The notes under the pieces are model-generated. The model had not been told where the DNA came from, searched no databases, and was given only the letters and a program-made list of their open reading frames with translations. From contig NZ_FUYB01000010.1 of the NCBI RefSeq assembly GCF_900167255.1, positions 1 through 64,000 of the forward strand: DNA of 64,000 nucleotides. Reading direction: 5' to 3'. The position numbers and the translations under genes were made by a program. Shown in pieces: positions 56,323 through 64,000 of the stretch. Within the stretch, counting starts at the first letter, position 1. Each line of letters starts with the position of its first letter. The stretch comes from Thiothrix eikelboomii. Lineage in GTDB: Bacteria; Pseudomonadota; Gammaproteobacteria; Thiotrichales; Thiotrichaceae.

Positions 56323-57006
56323 ATGATTTCCTCTAAGCCACTAGCCGCTCCAAGCATTGAGCCTAAGCGGACACGTCCATTAGCCTTAAGCAAGCTGCCT
56401 AATTTAGAGTTTGGGAAATCAACTAAATCCTCACTTCCCTTATCCAACCTTGAGCAAAATGCTAAGCAACAACGCCTTAATCAGCATTTTAATCAAGTCG
56501 TTGAGCAACAAGTTGAGCAAATCCGCGACACACCGATCTCTGCTCAGCCACCCCGACCAGCGCAACACCAACCTTTAGCTTTAAACCCAGCCTCTGTAGG
56601 ACGACCCGAGCACTCCGAATTACTCGAGCTATTGGATCTTAACCAGAGTAGGAACTCTGGCTCGTTACCCTCACATCGACCCTTAGCGCTAGGGTCTACG
56701 CCTCATACAGCAACATCAACGACTACACCAACAACTCACTCGGCAGAACGATCTCAACATAAGCCCTTAGCTTTAGCAGAAAAACCCAGTAGCCTTGATG
56801 TTCAGCTTCTAACCGAACACAACAGTGCGTTGTTGCTAGATCCTAGCCAACAGTTCATGACGATTTTGCAAGACCTATTAGACCATACCCCTAAAGAAAA
56901 TCCTTTATATCGGCTAGAAAATATGCCACCGACAGCCGCTACCCAAGTTGCTAGCCCGGGTACGCAAACCCCCAATTTAGCTTGGCAGGCGAGCCTATGG
57001 TTTTAA
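56323..57006 (+). CDS. Disordered protein with repeated PLAL motifs, unknown function
   Basis: 227 residues rich in Pro, Gln, Ser, Thr and Leu, without signal peptide or membrane segment. A short motif [KRQ]PLA[LA] occurs five times: residues 5-9, 18-22, 83-87, 119-123 and 147-151. A helical patch (residues 44-68, QNAKQQRLNQHFNQVVEQQV) and a C-terminal helix (SLDVQLLTEHNSALLLDPSQ) are the only ordered-looking parts. The motifs may bind one partner many times. No family known to me. It is monocistronic. Confidence 0.7.
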   Translation: MISSKPLAAPSIEPKRTRPLALSKLPNLEFGKSTKSSLPLSNLEQNAKQQRLNQHFNQVVEQQVEQIRDTPISAQPPRPAQHQPLALNPASVGRPEHSELLELLDLNQSRNSGSLPSHRPLALGSTPHTATSTTTPTTHSAERSQHKPLALAEKPSSLDVQLLTEHNSALLLDPSQQFMTILQDLLDHTPKENPLYRLENMPPTAATQVASPGTQTPNLAWQASLWF

Positions 57007-57032
57007 ACTAAACTCACAGCCTTGATAATCCG

Positions 57033-57038
57033 TATAAT
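57033..57038 (+). promoter_or_regulatory. TATAAT -10 element of the AEC transporter gene
   Basis: A perfect TATAAT at 57033-57038 would start transcription near 57045. That makes the TTG at 57047 an unlikely start and supports GTG 57071. A clear -35 was not found. Confidence 0.4.
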
Positions 57039-57070
57039 AGCGGCGCTTGCACGTTAACTCGGACTTTGTT

Positions 57071-57997
57071 GTGACTGAAAGCCTCTTTGCTATTATCCCC
57101 TTATTTACGCTGATTGGCTTAGGCTATCTCGCTCGTAGAACTATTCTCGATAGCTCCATGCTGCCAGCCTTAAATCTGTTTGTGTACTACTTTGCGGTAC
57201 CTGCACTGTTATTTAATGCTGCCCGTCGCCAATCGTTAGATGATCTGTTCAATGCACCGGCTTTAGCTGCGTTTGTACTAGGTATTATTTTGACCGCTAC
57301 CGTGGCGATATTGGGTAGCCGCTATTTTTTTCAATGCAAAACACCGACTGAATTAGTCATGCGTGCTTTAAATAGCGTGTTTGCGAATTATGCCTATATG
57401 GGGATTCCGCTCACTTTTAGTTTATTGGGTGAGTCCGCCGCGACCATTAGCATTATTTTAGCAGGGAATTTATTGGTGATTGGCGGTGCACAACTGTGCC
57501 TTGAGGCCTTGCGGCAACATAGCATGAGCCTCCAACAAGTCTGGGCTAGTTTGGATCGGTCTTTATTGCGCAGCCCAATTTTCCTTGCCACCGTATTCGG
57601 TTTATTAGCCTCTGGCTTTGGACTCACCCTGCCTCAAGTCATGAATACGACCTTAGATATGCTCGCACCCGCAGCGATTCCGGTGGCTTTATTCTGTTTA
57701 GGTGCAAGCTTACAGTTTCGGCAGATTCAAACCAGCCTTGGTGAATTAGGCTGGTTGATTGGAGTCAAGTTACTGGTACATCCGACGTTAACCTATTTAG
57801 CCTGTTATCTACTGGGCGTGACTGATCCTGCTTGGTTAGTGGCCAGCGTGCTGCTGACGGCTCTACCGACGGGCGCTTTAGTGCATGTTGTCGCCATGCG
57901 CTATGCTTTATTTGAGCAAGCCAGCTCACAAATCGTGGTGTTTTCCACACTAATTTCGATACTTACGGTCAGCTTTTGGGTTAACCTCATGCTTTAG
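57071..57997 (+). CDS. AEC-family (auxin efflux carrier-like) transporter
   Basis: About 308 residues from GTG 57071. Ten hydrophobic segments in two halves, with a central short loop (QQVWASLDRSLLRSPIF). FANYAYMGIPLTFSLLG and AAIPVALFCLGASL are typical of AEC permeases. The family moves malonate, malate, auxin or similar organic anions; the substrate is not decided here. It is convergent with the SH3 gene two bases away. Confidence 0.88.
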   Translation: MTESLFAIIPLFTLIGLGYLARRTILDSSMLPALNLFVYYFAVPALLFNAARRQSLDDLFNAPALAAFVLGIILTATVAILGSRYFFQCKTPTELVMRALNSVFANYAYMGIPLTFSLLGESAATISIILAGNLLVIGGAQLCLEALRQHSMSLQQVWASLDRSLLRSPIFLATVFGLLASGFGLTLPQVMNTTLDMLAPAAIPVALFCLGASLQFRQIQTSLGELGWLIGVKLLVHPTLTYLACYLLGVTDPAWLVASVLLTALPTGALVHVVAMRYALFEQASSQIVVFSTLISILTVSFWVNLML

Positions 57998-57999
57998 GC

Positions 58000-58659
58000 T
58001 TAATCGCCTGCGATAAATACCGTCATTTGCCAGCGCCCCTTGATCTTTTCAAAAAAAGCCCGATAGTCCACCGAGCTTCTAATGTATTGACTGGCGATAT
58101 AGCCTTTTTTACCACCGTTGAGTTTTACCGTTACCCACTGCTGATTTTCGCTGAATTCAACAGGGAGAATTTCATAACTCACGGTTTTCAGAATACTGGC
58201 ATTTAAGCTGGGTTTGGCACGGATGCGCACATTAGCGCCTAATACGGCTGCATACTCAAAAGCATCTATCGAATCAGGCCATTGGCTAAACACATAAGGT
58301 GCTACAAAAGTAGTTTTATTGCTGAACGACCCACCCATTTTTAACACAGTACTTAATTCACGCCAAATAGAGCTAGTCGCAGGTTGATCCAACTTCCACA
58401 GCTCTTTAAAACCCTCGATCCCATTTTCAGTACCAAAAGAAGCTTTAATGTCTTTATTCACCACCGCCAATAGACCTTTCAGATCTTTGCGCTCCAAGGT
58501 TTGCAGGAGCTGATTGCGAAACTCGAGAAAACTAGCTTGTTGGGCTGCTTGATCGACAGGCTTGAGAATAGTGGCGGCTTGAGTAGGCAGACTTGCCGAT
58601 ACCGCCCAGATCACCAGTGCAGTTAATCCGGCCAAATACCTAGATTTGAAACAACGCAT
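58000..58659 (-). CDS. Secreted SH3-domain protein
   Basis: ATG 58659 has GAGG six bases before it, so I use it in place of the longer frame at 58722. The product of about 219 residues starts with a signal peptide (YLAGLTALVIWAVSASLPTQA). The N-terminal half (EFRNQLLQTLERKDLKGLLA) is helical, and the C-terminal half is a bacterial SH3 domain (VLGANVRIRAKPSLNASILK ... WVTVKLNGGKKGYIASQYIR). SH3b domains bind peptidoglycan peptides. Role in the cell wall is inference. Confidence 0.85.
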   Translation of the reverse strand: MRCFKSRYLAGLTALVIWAVSASLPTQAATILKPVDQAAQQASFLEFRNQLLQTLERKDLKGLLAVVNKDIKASFGTENGIEGFKELWKLDQPATSSIWRELSTVLKMGGSFSNKTTFVAPYVFSQWPDSIDAFEYAAVLGANVRIRAKPSLNASILKTVSYEILPVEFSENQQWVTVKLNGGKKGYIASQYIRSSVDYRAFFEKIKGRWQMTVFIAGD

Positions 58660-58835
58660 AAACAACCTCGCTTGATTTGCAGGAGAAAAGCATAGCAGCC
58701 TAGTGTCTAGCGAATGAAGCATTTAGGCTATCCCTTAATCAAGGGAAAACCAGAAAAACCTGCCAGCCTGTGAAAGATTGGGTTAAAAATCAGGTTTAGG
58801 TAGCTGTGTTGAACAACTACCTAGCCTGAGCAAAC

Positions 58836-59273
58836 TTAATTCACCCCAATCCCACCCTGCCGTTGAAAAGGTACACTAATAAACGGCAAGCGCACGGCTC
58901 CATCCAATTGATATTGCACCGAGCGATTCTGCCACAGCACAGGCGCAAGCTGCATAATCGTTGCTAACTGCAATTGCACAGGGATTTGTACCGCCGTGGG
59001 TTGATTCGGCGGCAGATACATGGCTTGGCGCTGATCACCGCTAGCAACCGGTGTACCGTTTAAACGCAAATTATATTGCACCCCTTCTAATGGAATGGGG
59101 AAGGCATTCGGATTGGTCACATTCAAACTCACCAACCCCGTACCTTGCGTGAGTGAGAGGCTTTGTAAACTCACGTCTTGCACCGAAATACTCGGCGGTG
59201 CGACCACATTGGGCATTGCAGTGCAACCTGCCAGTAAACTCATAGCCCCAAATAACAATGTTGTTAACTTCAT
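58836..59273 (-). CDS. LEA-type lipoprotein
   Basis: 145 residues with lipobox SLLAGC (Cys at about residue 16), so it is anchored to a membrane by lipid. The rest is a WHy/LEA-2 beta domain: ISVQDVSLQSLSLTQGTGLV, LNVTNPNAFPIPLEGVQYNL and a C-terminal strand. Such proteins are common outer-membrane lipoproteins of unknown function. It precedes the SH3 protein gene on the same strand but has its own 176-base gap. Confidence 0.88.
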   Translation of the reverse strand: MKLTTLLFGAMSLLAGCTAMPNVVAPPSISVQDVSLQSLSLTQGTGLVSLNVTNPNAFPIPLEGVQYNLRLNGTPVASGDQRQAMYLPPNQPTAVQIPVQLQLATIMQLAPVLWQNRSVQYQLDGAVRLPFISVPFQRQGGIGVN

Positions 59274-59485
59274 CAGATTTTTTCTTATTCAATAACAGAA
59301 GTTGTTATCATAAGCCAAGTGTCTCACCACGCAAGCCTAGATCACATAATTTCTATCCAGCCATTCACTATTTTGTGGTGAATAGACTAGCCTATTAAGT
59401 TTAAGCAGCGCTTGATTGGCGCACAAATTGCTTCGTAATTGCTACCTGCCCTATTCATGCCCCACTTTTGCCCCGAGGATTCTGT

Positions 59486-60319
59486 ATGAGCCTTATTCAA
59501 GTTGCCACCAAACTCGATTACAAACTGGAATCACCTACCAGCTTTATTTTTAGCTTAATGCCTGCACTCAATCCGCATCAAATCATTCAGCAAGAAAATT
59601 TAATTTTAAACCCCTACCTGCCCTATGAAACCTTTAACACGGATAACTGTGGCGGGCGGAGCCTGCGTTTGACAGTGCAAAGCGAGTTTTTTAGTATCGA
59701 CTACGCAGCAACCCTTGCTTTGCAAGTTAATACGGCGGATCCCTATACCTTACCGGAAACTCCTTATCTACAATTGCCACCCGAGGTATTACCTTATCTC
59801 AATCCCAGTCGCTATTGTGAATCAGATCGGCTAGGGCGCTTTGCCTATAAAACCTTTGCCAATTTCCCCAGTAGTTATGCACGGGTCGCCGCAGTAGTCG
59901 ACTGGGTATACCAACATATTGAATATCTACCTGGTACCACCAATGCCTCTAGTGGTGCTTGTGAGGTCTTATTGCAGCGGGCGGGGGTTTGTCGTGACTT
60001 TGCACATTTAAGCATCAGTTTATGCCGTAGCCTAGGGATTCCCGCCCGCTATGTATCTGCTTATGCACCCGGCTTAGAACCCCCATCAGATTTTCATGGA
60101 GTATTTGAGGCTTATTTAGGCGGTCATTGGTATTGCTTCGATGCCACTCGCATGGCCCCCCTGAGTAGCTTAGTGCGAATTAGTACGGCGCGTGATGCCG
60201 CTGATGCCTCATTTGCAACCATTATTGGCAAAGCTAGCCTAACCAATATGCAGGTTTCAGCCAGCAACCTAAGCTCGCAGGAAACGGTCAGCGCGGGTTT
60301 AGTGATTAGCATGAGCTAA
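59486..60319 (+). CDS. Transglutaminase-like (papain-fold) protein
   Basis: ATG 59486 has GAGGA six bases before it; the TTG at 59468 is less likely. 277 residues with an N-terminal beta domain and a transglutaminase core: GACEVLLQRAGVCRDFAHLS (catalytic Cys), YVSAYAPGLEPPSDFHGVFE (catalytic His) and WYCFDATRM (Asp). No signal peptide. Members act as peptidases or amide hydrolases, often with unknown substrates. Monocistronic. Confidence 0.88.
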   Translation: MSLIQVATKLDYKLESPTSFIFSLMPALNPHQIIQQENLILNPYLPYETFNTDNCGGRSLRLTVQSEFFSIDYAATLALQVNTADPYTLPETPYLQLPPEVLPYLNPSRYCESDRLGRFAYKTFANFPSSYARVAAVVDWVYQHIEYLPGTTNASSGACEVLLQRAGVCRDFAHLSISLCRSLGIPARYVSAYAPGLEPPSDFHGVFEAYLGGHWYCFDATRMAPLSSLVRISTARDAADASFATIIGKASLTNMQVSASNLSSQETVSAGLVISMS

Positions 60320-60380
60320 CTAAGCTTAGCCAACCACACAGAGGCCAACTTCCAATGGCCTCAATTTAGTACCTAAATAG

Positions 60381-60746
60381 TCAACCCCCTGACTTACTTT
60401 TTAACGCAGGCTCAGATCCGAGAAATTCAAGCCCCGCCCAACCGTGACGCATAAAACTGCGAATATTCGCATGATCACTACCCTCTGGGGTGGCGAGCAC
60501 ATTCTGGTAATGTTCGGCAAAGCAAGCTAAAGTTTGCTCAGCTGACAATTGCTGAAGCAAGCCAAAAGCAAACACCTTGCAAGAACCTTCATTTGTACCT
60601 GCCGGATTATGGATAACCTCTGCACCTAAGCCATTATTAAAGCTTTGTGGTGTGTACTGATAATAGGTTTCAAGGGTAGCAATAACCTCCGCAAATTTGA
60701 GCTGCTGTGGATCTTGCAGCCGCAATAAAAGATGCTCAAGCGTCAT
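60381..60746 (-). CDS. HopJ-family protein
   Basis: 121 residues matching the HopJ type III effector family (FAEVIATLETYYQYTPQSFN, SCKVFAFGLLQQLS, IRSFMRHGWAGLEF). The name comes from a Pseudomonas annotation; many bacteria without type III secretion have it and its role is unclear. It follows yqiA by two bases on the same strand. Confidence 0.88.
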   Translation of the reverse strand: MTLEHLLLRLQDPQQLKFAEVIATLETYYQYTPQSFNNGLGAEVIHNPAGTNEGSCKVFAFGLLQQLSAEQTLACFAEHYQNVLATPEGSDHANIRSFMRHGWAGLEFLGSEPALKSKSGG

Positions 60747-60748
60747 GA

Positions 60749-61312
60749 TTAATCTCTAAAAAAATGATCCATTAAATCCAATACCGCCGAATAGCGACTA
60801 AAGCTATGATTGCCGCCTGCAAACACCAGCTGATGGCAAGCACGATAATAAGCCAAGCCTTCCTGCCAGTCTAAAACTTCATCACCGCGCTCTTGCATAA
60901 ACAGGATCTGCTCTGGATAAAGCGGTGCAGGCAAATCGAGAGCATGGAGTTCTTGCAAATGGGCTTGAGTGAATTCGTATTGCTGGTCGCCATAAAAACT
61001 CTTAATTAGCCCTACAGCTGGACGCAATACCAGCCCCGGATGCACCGCCGGATTCACGACCACTGCTTTCAAACGAAAGCGTGCAACCAATACCGTTGCA
61101 TAGAAGCCACCTAAGGAGCTGCCAATTAAGTGTGGTGGCTCTTTAGCATCTTGCACTATCGACTCTAAAATTTGCATTGCCTCCAGTGGATACGGGGGCA
61201 AATCAGGGCAAACCCACTCTTGCTCACGCCCTTGCGCGGCTAGCCAACGCTGAGTCAGTTGCGCTTTTACTGAAAGTGATGAGGAAAGAAAGCCATGAAT
61301 ATACACAATCAT
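60749..61312 (-). CDS. yqiA: YqiA-family esterase
   Basis: 187 residues, alpha/beta hydrolase fold: oxyanion YIHGFLSS at the start, nucleophile GSSLGG near residue 65, acid residue in QERGDEVLDW and His in GGNHSFSRY. YqiA is a small carboxylesterase with preference for short acyl chains. It sits 12 bases after the aldo/keto reductase gene and two bases before hopJ, so the three likely share a transcript. Confidence 0.92.
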   Translation of the reverse strand: MIVYIHGFLSSSLSVKAQLTQRWLAAQGREQEWVCPDLPPYPLEAMQILESIVQDAKEPPHLIGSSLGGFYATVLVARFRLKAVVVNPAVHPGLVLRPAVGLIKSFYGDQQYEFTQAHLQELHALDLPAPLYPEQILFMQERGDEVLDWQEGLAYYRACHQLVFAGGNHSFSRYSAVLDLMDHFFRD

Positions 61313-61324
61313 TAGCAGTATCCA

Positions 61325-62371
61325 CTAAGGACAAGGATTAGGATGAGCATCATGAATCGCTTCAATGCCTTTCAGGACTTCCTCAGATAACACTAAATCC
61401 ACACTGGCAATATTCTTGCGGAGCTGTTCCATAGTGGTAGCACCAATAATATTAGCCGTTAAGAAGGGGCGTGAATTCACATAAGCCAAAGCCATTTGTG
61501 CTGGATCTAAGCCGTGCTGTTGAGCCAATTCAACATACTGTTGAGTCACTGTTTGTGCATGCTCATGCGTATAGCGAGTGAAGTATTGCCCCCAGCGTGT
61601 CAAGCGAGTTCCCTCTGGACGCTGCCCCTGCAAATATTTACCACTGAGCACACCAAAACCAAGAGGTGAATAGGCTAATAAGCCCACAGAACTACGATGG
61701 GCAAACTCAGCTAAACCCACTTCATAGCTACGATTTAACAAACTATAGGGATTTTGTATGGTCACCACGGAAGGCAAATTTAAGTCTTTAGCTAAGCTTA
61801 AGTATTCAGCTAAACCCCAAGGGGTTTCATTGGATAAGCCAATCTGGCGTACCTTGCCTGCAGAGACCAGTTGACCTAAAGCAGTCAAGGTTTCTGTAAT
61901 CGTTTCGGGATGATGGTCTTTGCCATAGCGATAACCGAGTTGCCCAAAATAATTTGTATTGCGACTAGGCCAATGGACTTGATAAAGATCCAGATAATCT
62001 GTCTGTAACCGTTGCAAGCTAGCCTCGCATGCTTGCTGAATATGCTCAGCACTTAAACGCGGTCCCTCTCGTAAATGCCCTAGCACTTCTTTTCGCCCAG
62101 GTCCAGCTACTTTACTTGCAAGAACAAATTGATCTCGATCCGAGCGTTTGTTTAGCCAAGTACCAATATACTGTTCAGTGCGGCCTTGCGTAGCGGCATT
62201 AATCGGCACGGGATACATTTCTGCTGCATCAATGAAGTTAATACCCTGTTCTAGGGCATAATCAAGCTGTTGATGTGCCTCGGCTTCCGTGTTTTGCTCA
62301 CCGAAGGTCATGGTACCTAAACAAATCTTGCTGACTTTAATATCAGTTTTTCCTAAACGGCGATACTCCAT
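61325..62371 (-). CDS. NADP(H)-dependent aldo/keto reductase (Tas family)
   Basis: 348 residues with the TIM-barrel aldo/keto reductase fold. GKTDIKVSKICLGTMTFGEQ at the start, NFIDAAEMYPVP (Asp and Tyr), LASKVAGPGRK (Lys) and LYQVHWPSRNTNYFG (His) give the catalytic tetrad. NIIGATTMEQLRKNI binds the cofactor. The overall pattern, including YPVPINAATQGRTE, fits Tas. Physiological substrate unknown. It is divergent from hisN. Confidence 0.92.
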   Translation of the reverse strand: MEYRRLGKTDIKVSKICLGTMTFGEQNTEAEAHQQLDYALEQGINFIDAAEMYPVPINAATQGRTEQYIGTWLNKRSDRDQFVLASKVAGPGRKEVLGHLREGPRLSAEHIQQACEASLQRLQTDYLDLYQVHWPSRNTNYFGQLGYRYGKDHHPETITETLTALGQLVSAGKVRQIGLSNETPWGLAEYLSLAKDLNLPSVVTIQNPYSLLNRSYEVGLAEFAHRSSVGLLAYSPLGFGVLSGKYLQGQRPEGTRLTRWGQYFTRYTHEHAQTVTQQYVELAQQHGLDPAQMALAYVNSRPFLTANIIGATTMEQLRKNIASVDLVLSEEVLKGIEAIHDAHPNPCP

Positions 62372-62522
62372 CCCCGACTCCTAGGTGGTAGTTATTTTGA
62401 CTGCTGATTATAACGCAATTCTGCCGACCCGCCTCAAAACACTTAAAATGAGCACTTGACGCGCGTCAGCTAATCCTGCTGAATGTCGCTTTTTTTGACT
62501 TACTTTCAGCGAAATTAACCTA

Positions 62523-63308
62523 ATGATGAGTCCTTTCCTGCACACGGCACTTGAAGCAGCGCGTACTGCTCAAGAGATTATCCTGCATTACTACCACGGC
62601 AGCTTTGATATTGAATTAAAACCTGATCAATCTCCGGTCACCATTGCAGATCTTGAAGCCGAACAAGCTATTAAAAACCTGATTCTAGCCCGCTTCCCAG
62701 AGCATGGTTTTTTCGGTGAAGAAACTGGCAAAACCAACCCCGATGCCGAATACACTTGGCTAATTGATCCGATTGATGGGACGAAAAGCTTCGTGCGCCG
62801 CTATCCGATGTTTTCGACTCAGATTGCCCTGATGCAAGGCTCTGAGCTGATTTTAGGCGTTTCTAATGCCCCCGCCTTTGGTGAATTAGCGTATGCCGAG
62901 CGAGGTCAAGGCGCTTTCCTCAATAACCAACCCCTTAAAGTCAGTGGCTATACCGAGTTAAAACAAGCAGCATTGTCTTTAGGGAATATCGCCTCCTTAG
63001 CCGCTAGCCCGCAATGGGCTGCTTTAGGCCAGATCATCCCTCAAGTACAACGGATTCGCGGTTATGGTGATTTTCTGCATTATCACTTATTAGCCAGCGG
63101 TAAATTAGAGATCGTGATTGAATCGGATGTCAATATTCTCGATGTCGCCGCTCTCTCCGTGATCGTGCAGGAAGCAGGCGGGGTCTTAACTGATTTAAAC
63201 GGGCAAACCTTGAACCTCGCCAGTACCAGTATCTTAGCGGCGGCCAGCCCTGAATTACATCAACAGGTATTACAACACCTGCACTATCAAGGGATTAATG
63301 CAAGCTAG
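62523..63308 (+). CDS. hisN: Histidinol-phosphatase (HisN type, inositol monophosphatase family)
   Basis: 261 residues with the three metal-binding motifs of the family: FFGEETGKTN, WLIDPIDGTKSFVRRYPMF and SDVNILDVAALSVIVQEAGG. The KSFVRRYPMF variant after the second motif is typical of HisN, which removes phosphate from histidinol phosphate. Inositol monophosphatase or CysQ activity is less likely. A second ATG at 62526 is an equal start candidate. No his genes are nearby. Confidence 0.87.
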   Translation: MMSPFLHTALEAARTAQEIILHYYHGSFDIELKPDQSPVTIADLEAEQAIKNLILARFPEHGFFGEETGKTNPDAEYTWLIDPIDGTKSFVRRYPMFSTQIALMQGSELILGVSNAPAFGELAYAERGQGAFLNNQPLKVSGYTELKQAALSLGNIASLAASPQWAALGQIIPQVQRIRGYGDFLHYHLLASGKLEIVIESDVNILDVAALSVIVQEAGGVLTDLNGQTLNLASTSILAAASPELHQQVLQHLHYQGINAS

Positions 63309-63363
63309 CCTTAAAGCGGCTAGACTTAAAAACCACTCAAATCGACAATCAGGTCAGGCTATC

Positions 63364-64000
63364 ATGATGAAAATAGATCGAGCCGTACTAGCTAGCCTGT
63401 TGGCAATTGTCTTGCTAACAGCCTGCAGCGATGAGCAACTGGATGATATTCAAACAGATATTGATAATAATCTTTATCCAGACAAAGATTACTCAAGCGT
63501 CATCACTTTCCCTACGACCAACAATACCGCTTGCCCTAACTGGCAGGCGAATAGCACGATTACCTTACGCGAGTCACTCAGCTTGCCCGCTAATTGCACC
63601 TTCCAACAGGTCACAGTGCTGATTGACCGCCCTAATGTCGAACTAAACTGTAATCAGGCGGTGTTTAATGGATTGACCACCGTAGCGCGCAATAAATACG
63701 GTAAAGCCTATACCCCAGCAACAGCCCCCACCCGCTATGGGATTATTGTCAAAGGAGCTGAGGCTGGCGTGCGGGTCAGTAATGTCACTATTCGCAATTG
63801 CCAATTCTTAAATTACAGTGATGCCATTACTGCACATATTGAATTAAAACAAAATACCTTATTAGGCTTACGCAATGGGACTATTCAAGAAAGCACCATT
63901 CAAGCAATCGCGCCAACTCGAATTAATGTATTCAACTCACGGATCATTAATTCCCACATGCACGGAATTTTTCTTAATCGCTATATCACGCATTTAAACG
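63364..64000 (+). CDS. Lipoprotein with right-handed parallel beta-helix (3' end outside window)
   Basis: Open from ATG 63364 to the window edge, 212 codons visible. The N-terminus MMKIDRAVLASLLAIVLLTA ends in a lipobox (LLTAC, Cys at about residue 21). About 50 residues later comes NSTITLRESLSLPANCTF, then the helix strands VLIDRPNVELNCNQAVFNG, YGIIVKGAEAGVRVSNVTI and NGTIQESTIQAI with the Asn/Gly/Ile pattern of pectate-lyase-like beta-helices. A surface carbohydrate-binding or lyase role is possible. The upstream hisN is separated by 55 bases. Confidence 0.8.
   Translation, partial: MMKIDRAVLASLLAIVLLTACSDEQLDDIQTDIDNNLYPDKDYSSVITFPTTNNTACPNWQANSTITLRESLSLPANCTFQQVTVLIDRPNVELNCNQAVFNGLTTVARNKYGKAYTPATAPTRYGIIVKGAEAGVRVSNVTIRNCQFLNYSDAITAHIELKQNTLLGLRNGTIQESTIQAIAPTRINVFNSRIINSHMHGIFLNRYITHLN

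Noticed and set aside
60381..60746. Type III secretion effector
   Set aside because: The HopJ family name is historical; no secretion genes are nearby and the family is widespread in non-pathogens.

Overview
The window comes from a gammaproteobacterium. The block from 712 to 14815 keeps the gammaproteobacterial order rpsB-tsf-pyrH-frr-uppS-cdsA-dxr-rseP-bamA-skp-lpxD-fabZ-lpxA-lpxB-rnhB without interruption, and LpxD, Skp, BamA and a late acyltransferase show a Gram-negative outer membrane. The protein families and moderate base composition would fit a Thiothrix-like member of the Thiotrichales. That placement is my inference and was not tested.

Layout. 1-467: start of a collagen-like (Gly-X-Y) protein that runs off the left edge. 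712-14815 (minus): translation, isoprenoid, phospholipid, lipid A and outer-membrane assembly block, with a clear terminator after tsf. 15036-18493: map-glnD. 18636-19166: a secretionless protein made of 29-residue helical repeats. 19253-21804 (minus): rpsO-pnp with a long leader hairpin. 21978-29196: a gap-arsJ arsenate detoxification pair, a small secreted Cys/Trp-rich protein, a secreted astacin metalloprotease and a winged-helix/AAA/TPR regulator. The small secreted gene and the astacin gene share a near-identical promoter layout with 11-bp direct repeats, so they look like a small regulon. 29206-35454: membrane proteins, a second copy of the small secreted protein, an LpxL-type acyltransferase, slyD and amtB. 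35898-39289 (minus): rmuC followed by a MotA/TolQ-like and MotB/ExbD-like pair with a long coiled coil. 39377-40419: two tandem TlpA-like thioredoxins. 40454-42308 (minus): minCDE. 42498-47378: a Sel1-repeat protein and mfd.

47629-51696 is a visibly more GC-rich islet between mfd and guaD. It holds a type II restriction-modification system, a truncated XRE regulator joined to a degraded second copy of the mfd 3' end from a relative, an orphan Phd/YefM antitoxin, a VapC fragment and a possible HepT fragment. Palindromic repeats lie at its left boundary and inside it.

51697-64000: guanine deaminase, large NAD-dependent glutamate dehydrogenase, a disordered protein with five PLA[LA] motifs, an AEC transporter, SH3 and LEA-type envelope proteins, a transglutaminase-like protease, a HopJ-family protein, YqiA esterase, a Tas-type aldo/keto reductase, a HisN-type phosphatase and the start of a beta-helix lipoprotein.

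I saw no rRNA, tRNA, CRISPR array or intact insertion sequence. The best leads for something new are the regulator with its 11-bp repeat promoters, the coiled-coil proton-channel pair beside rmuC, and the restriction-modification islet built on a foreign mfd fragment.
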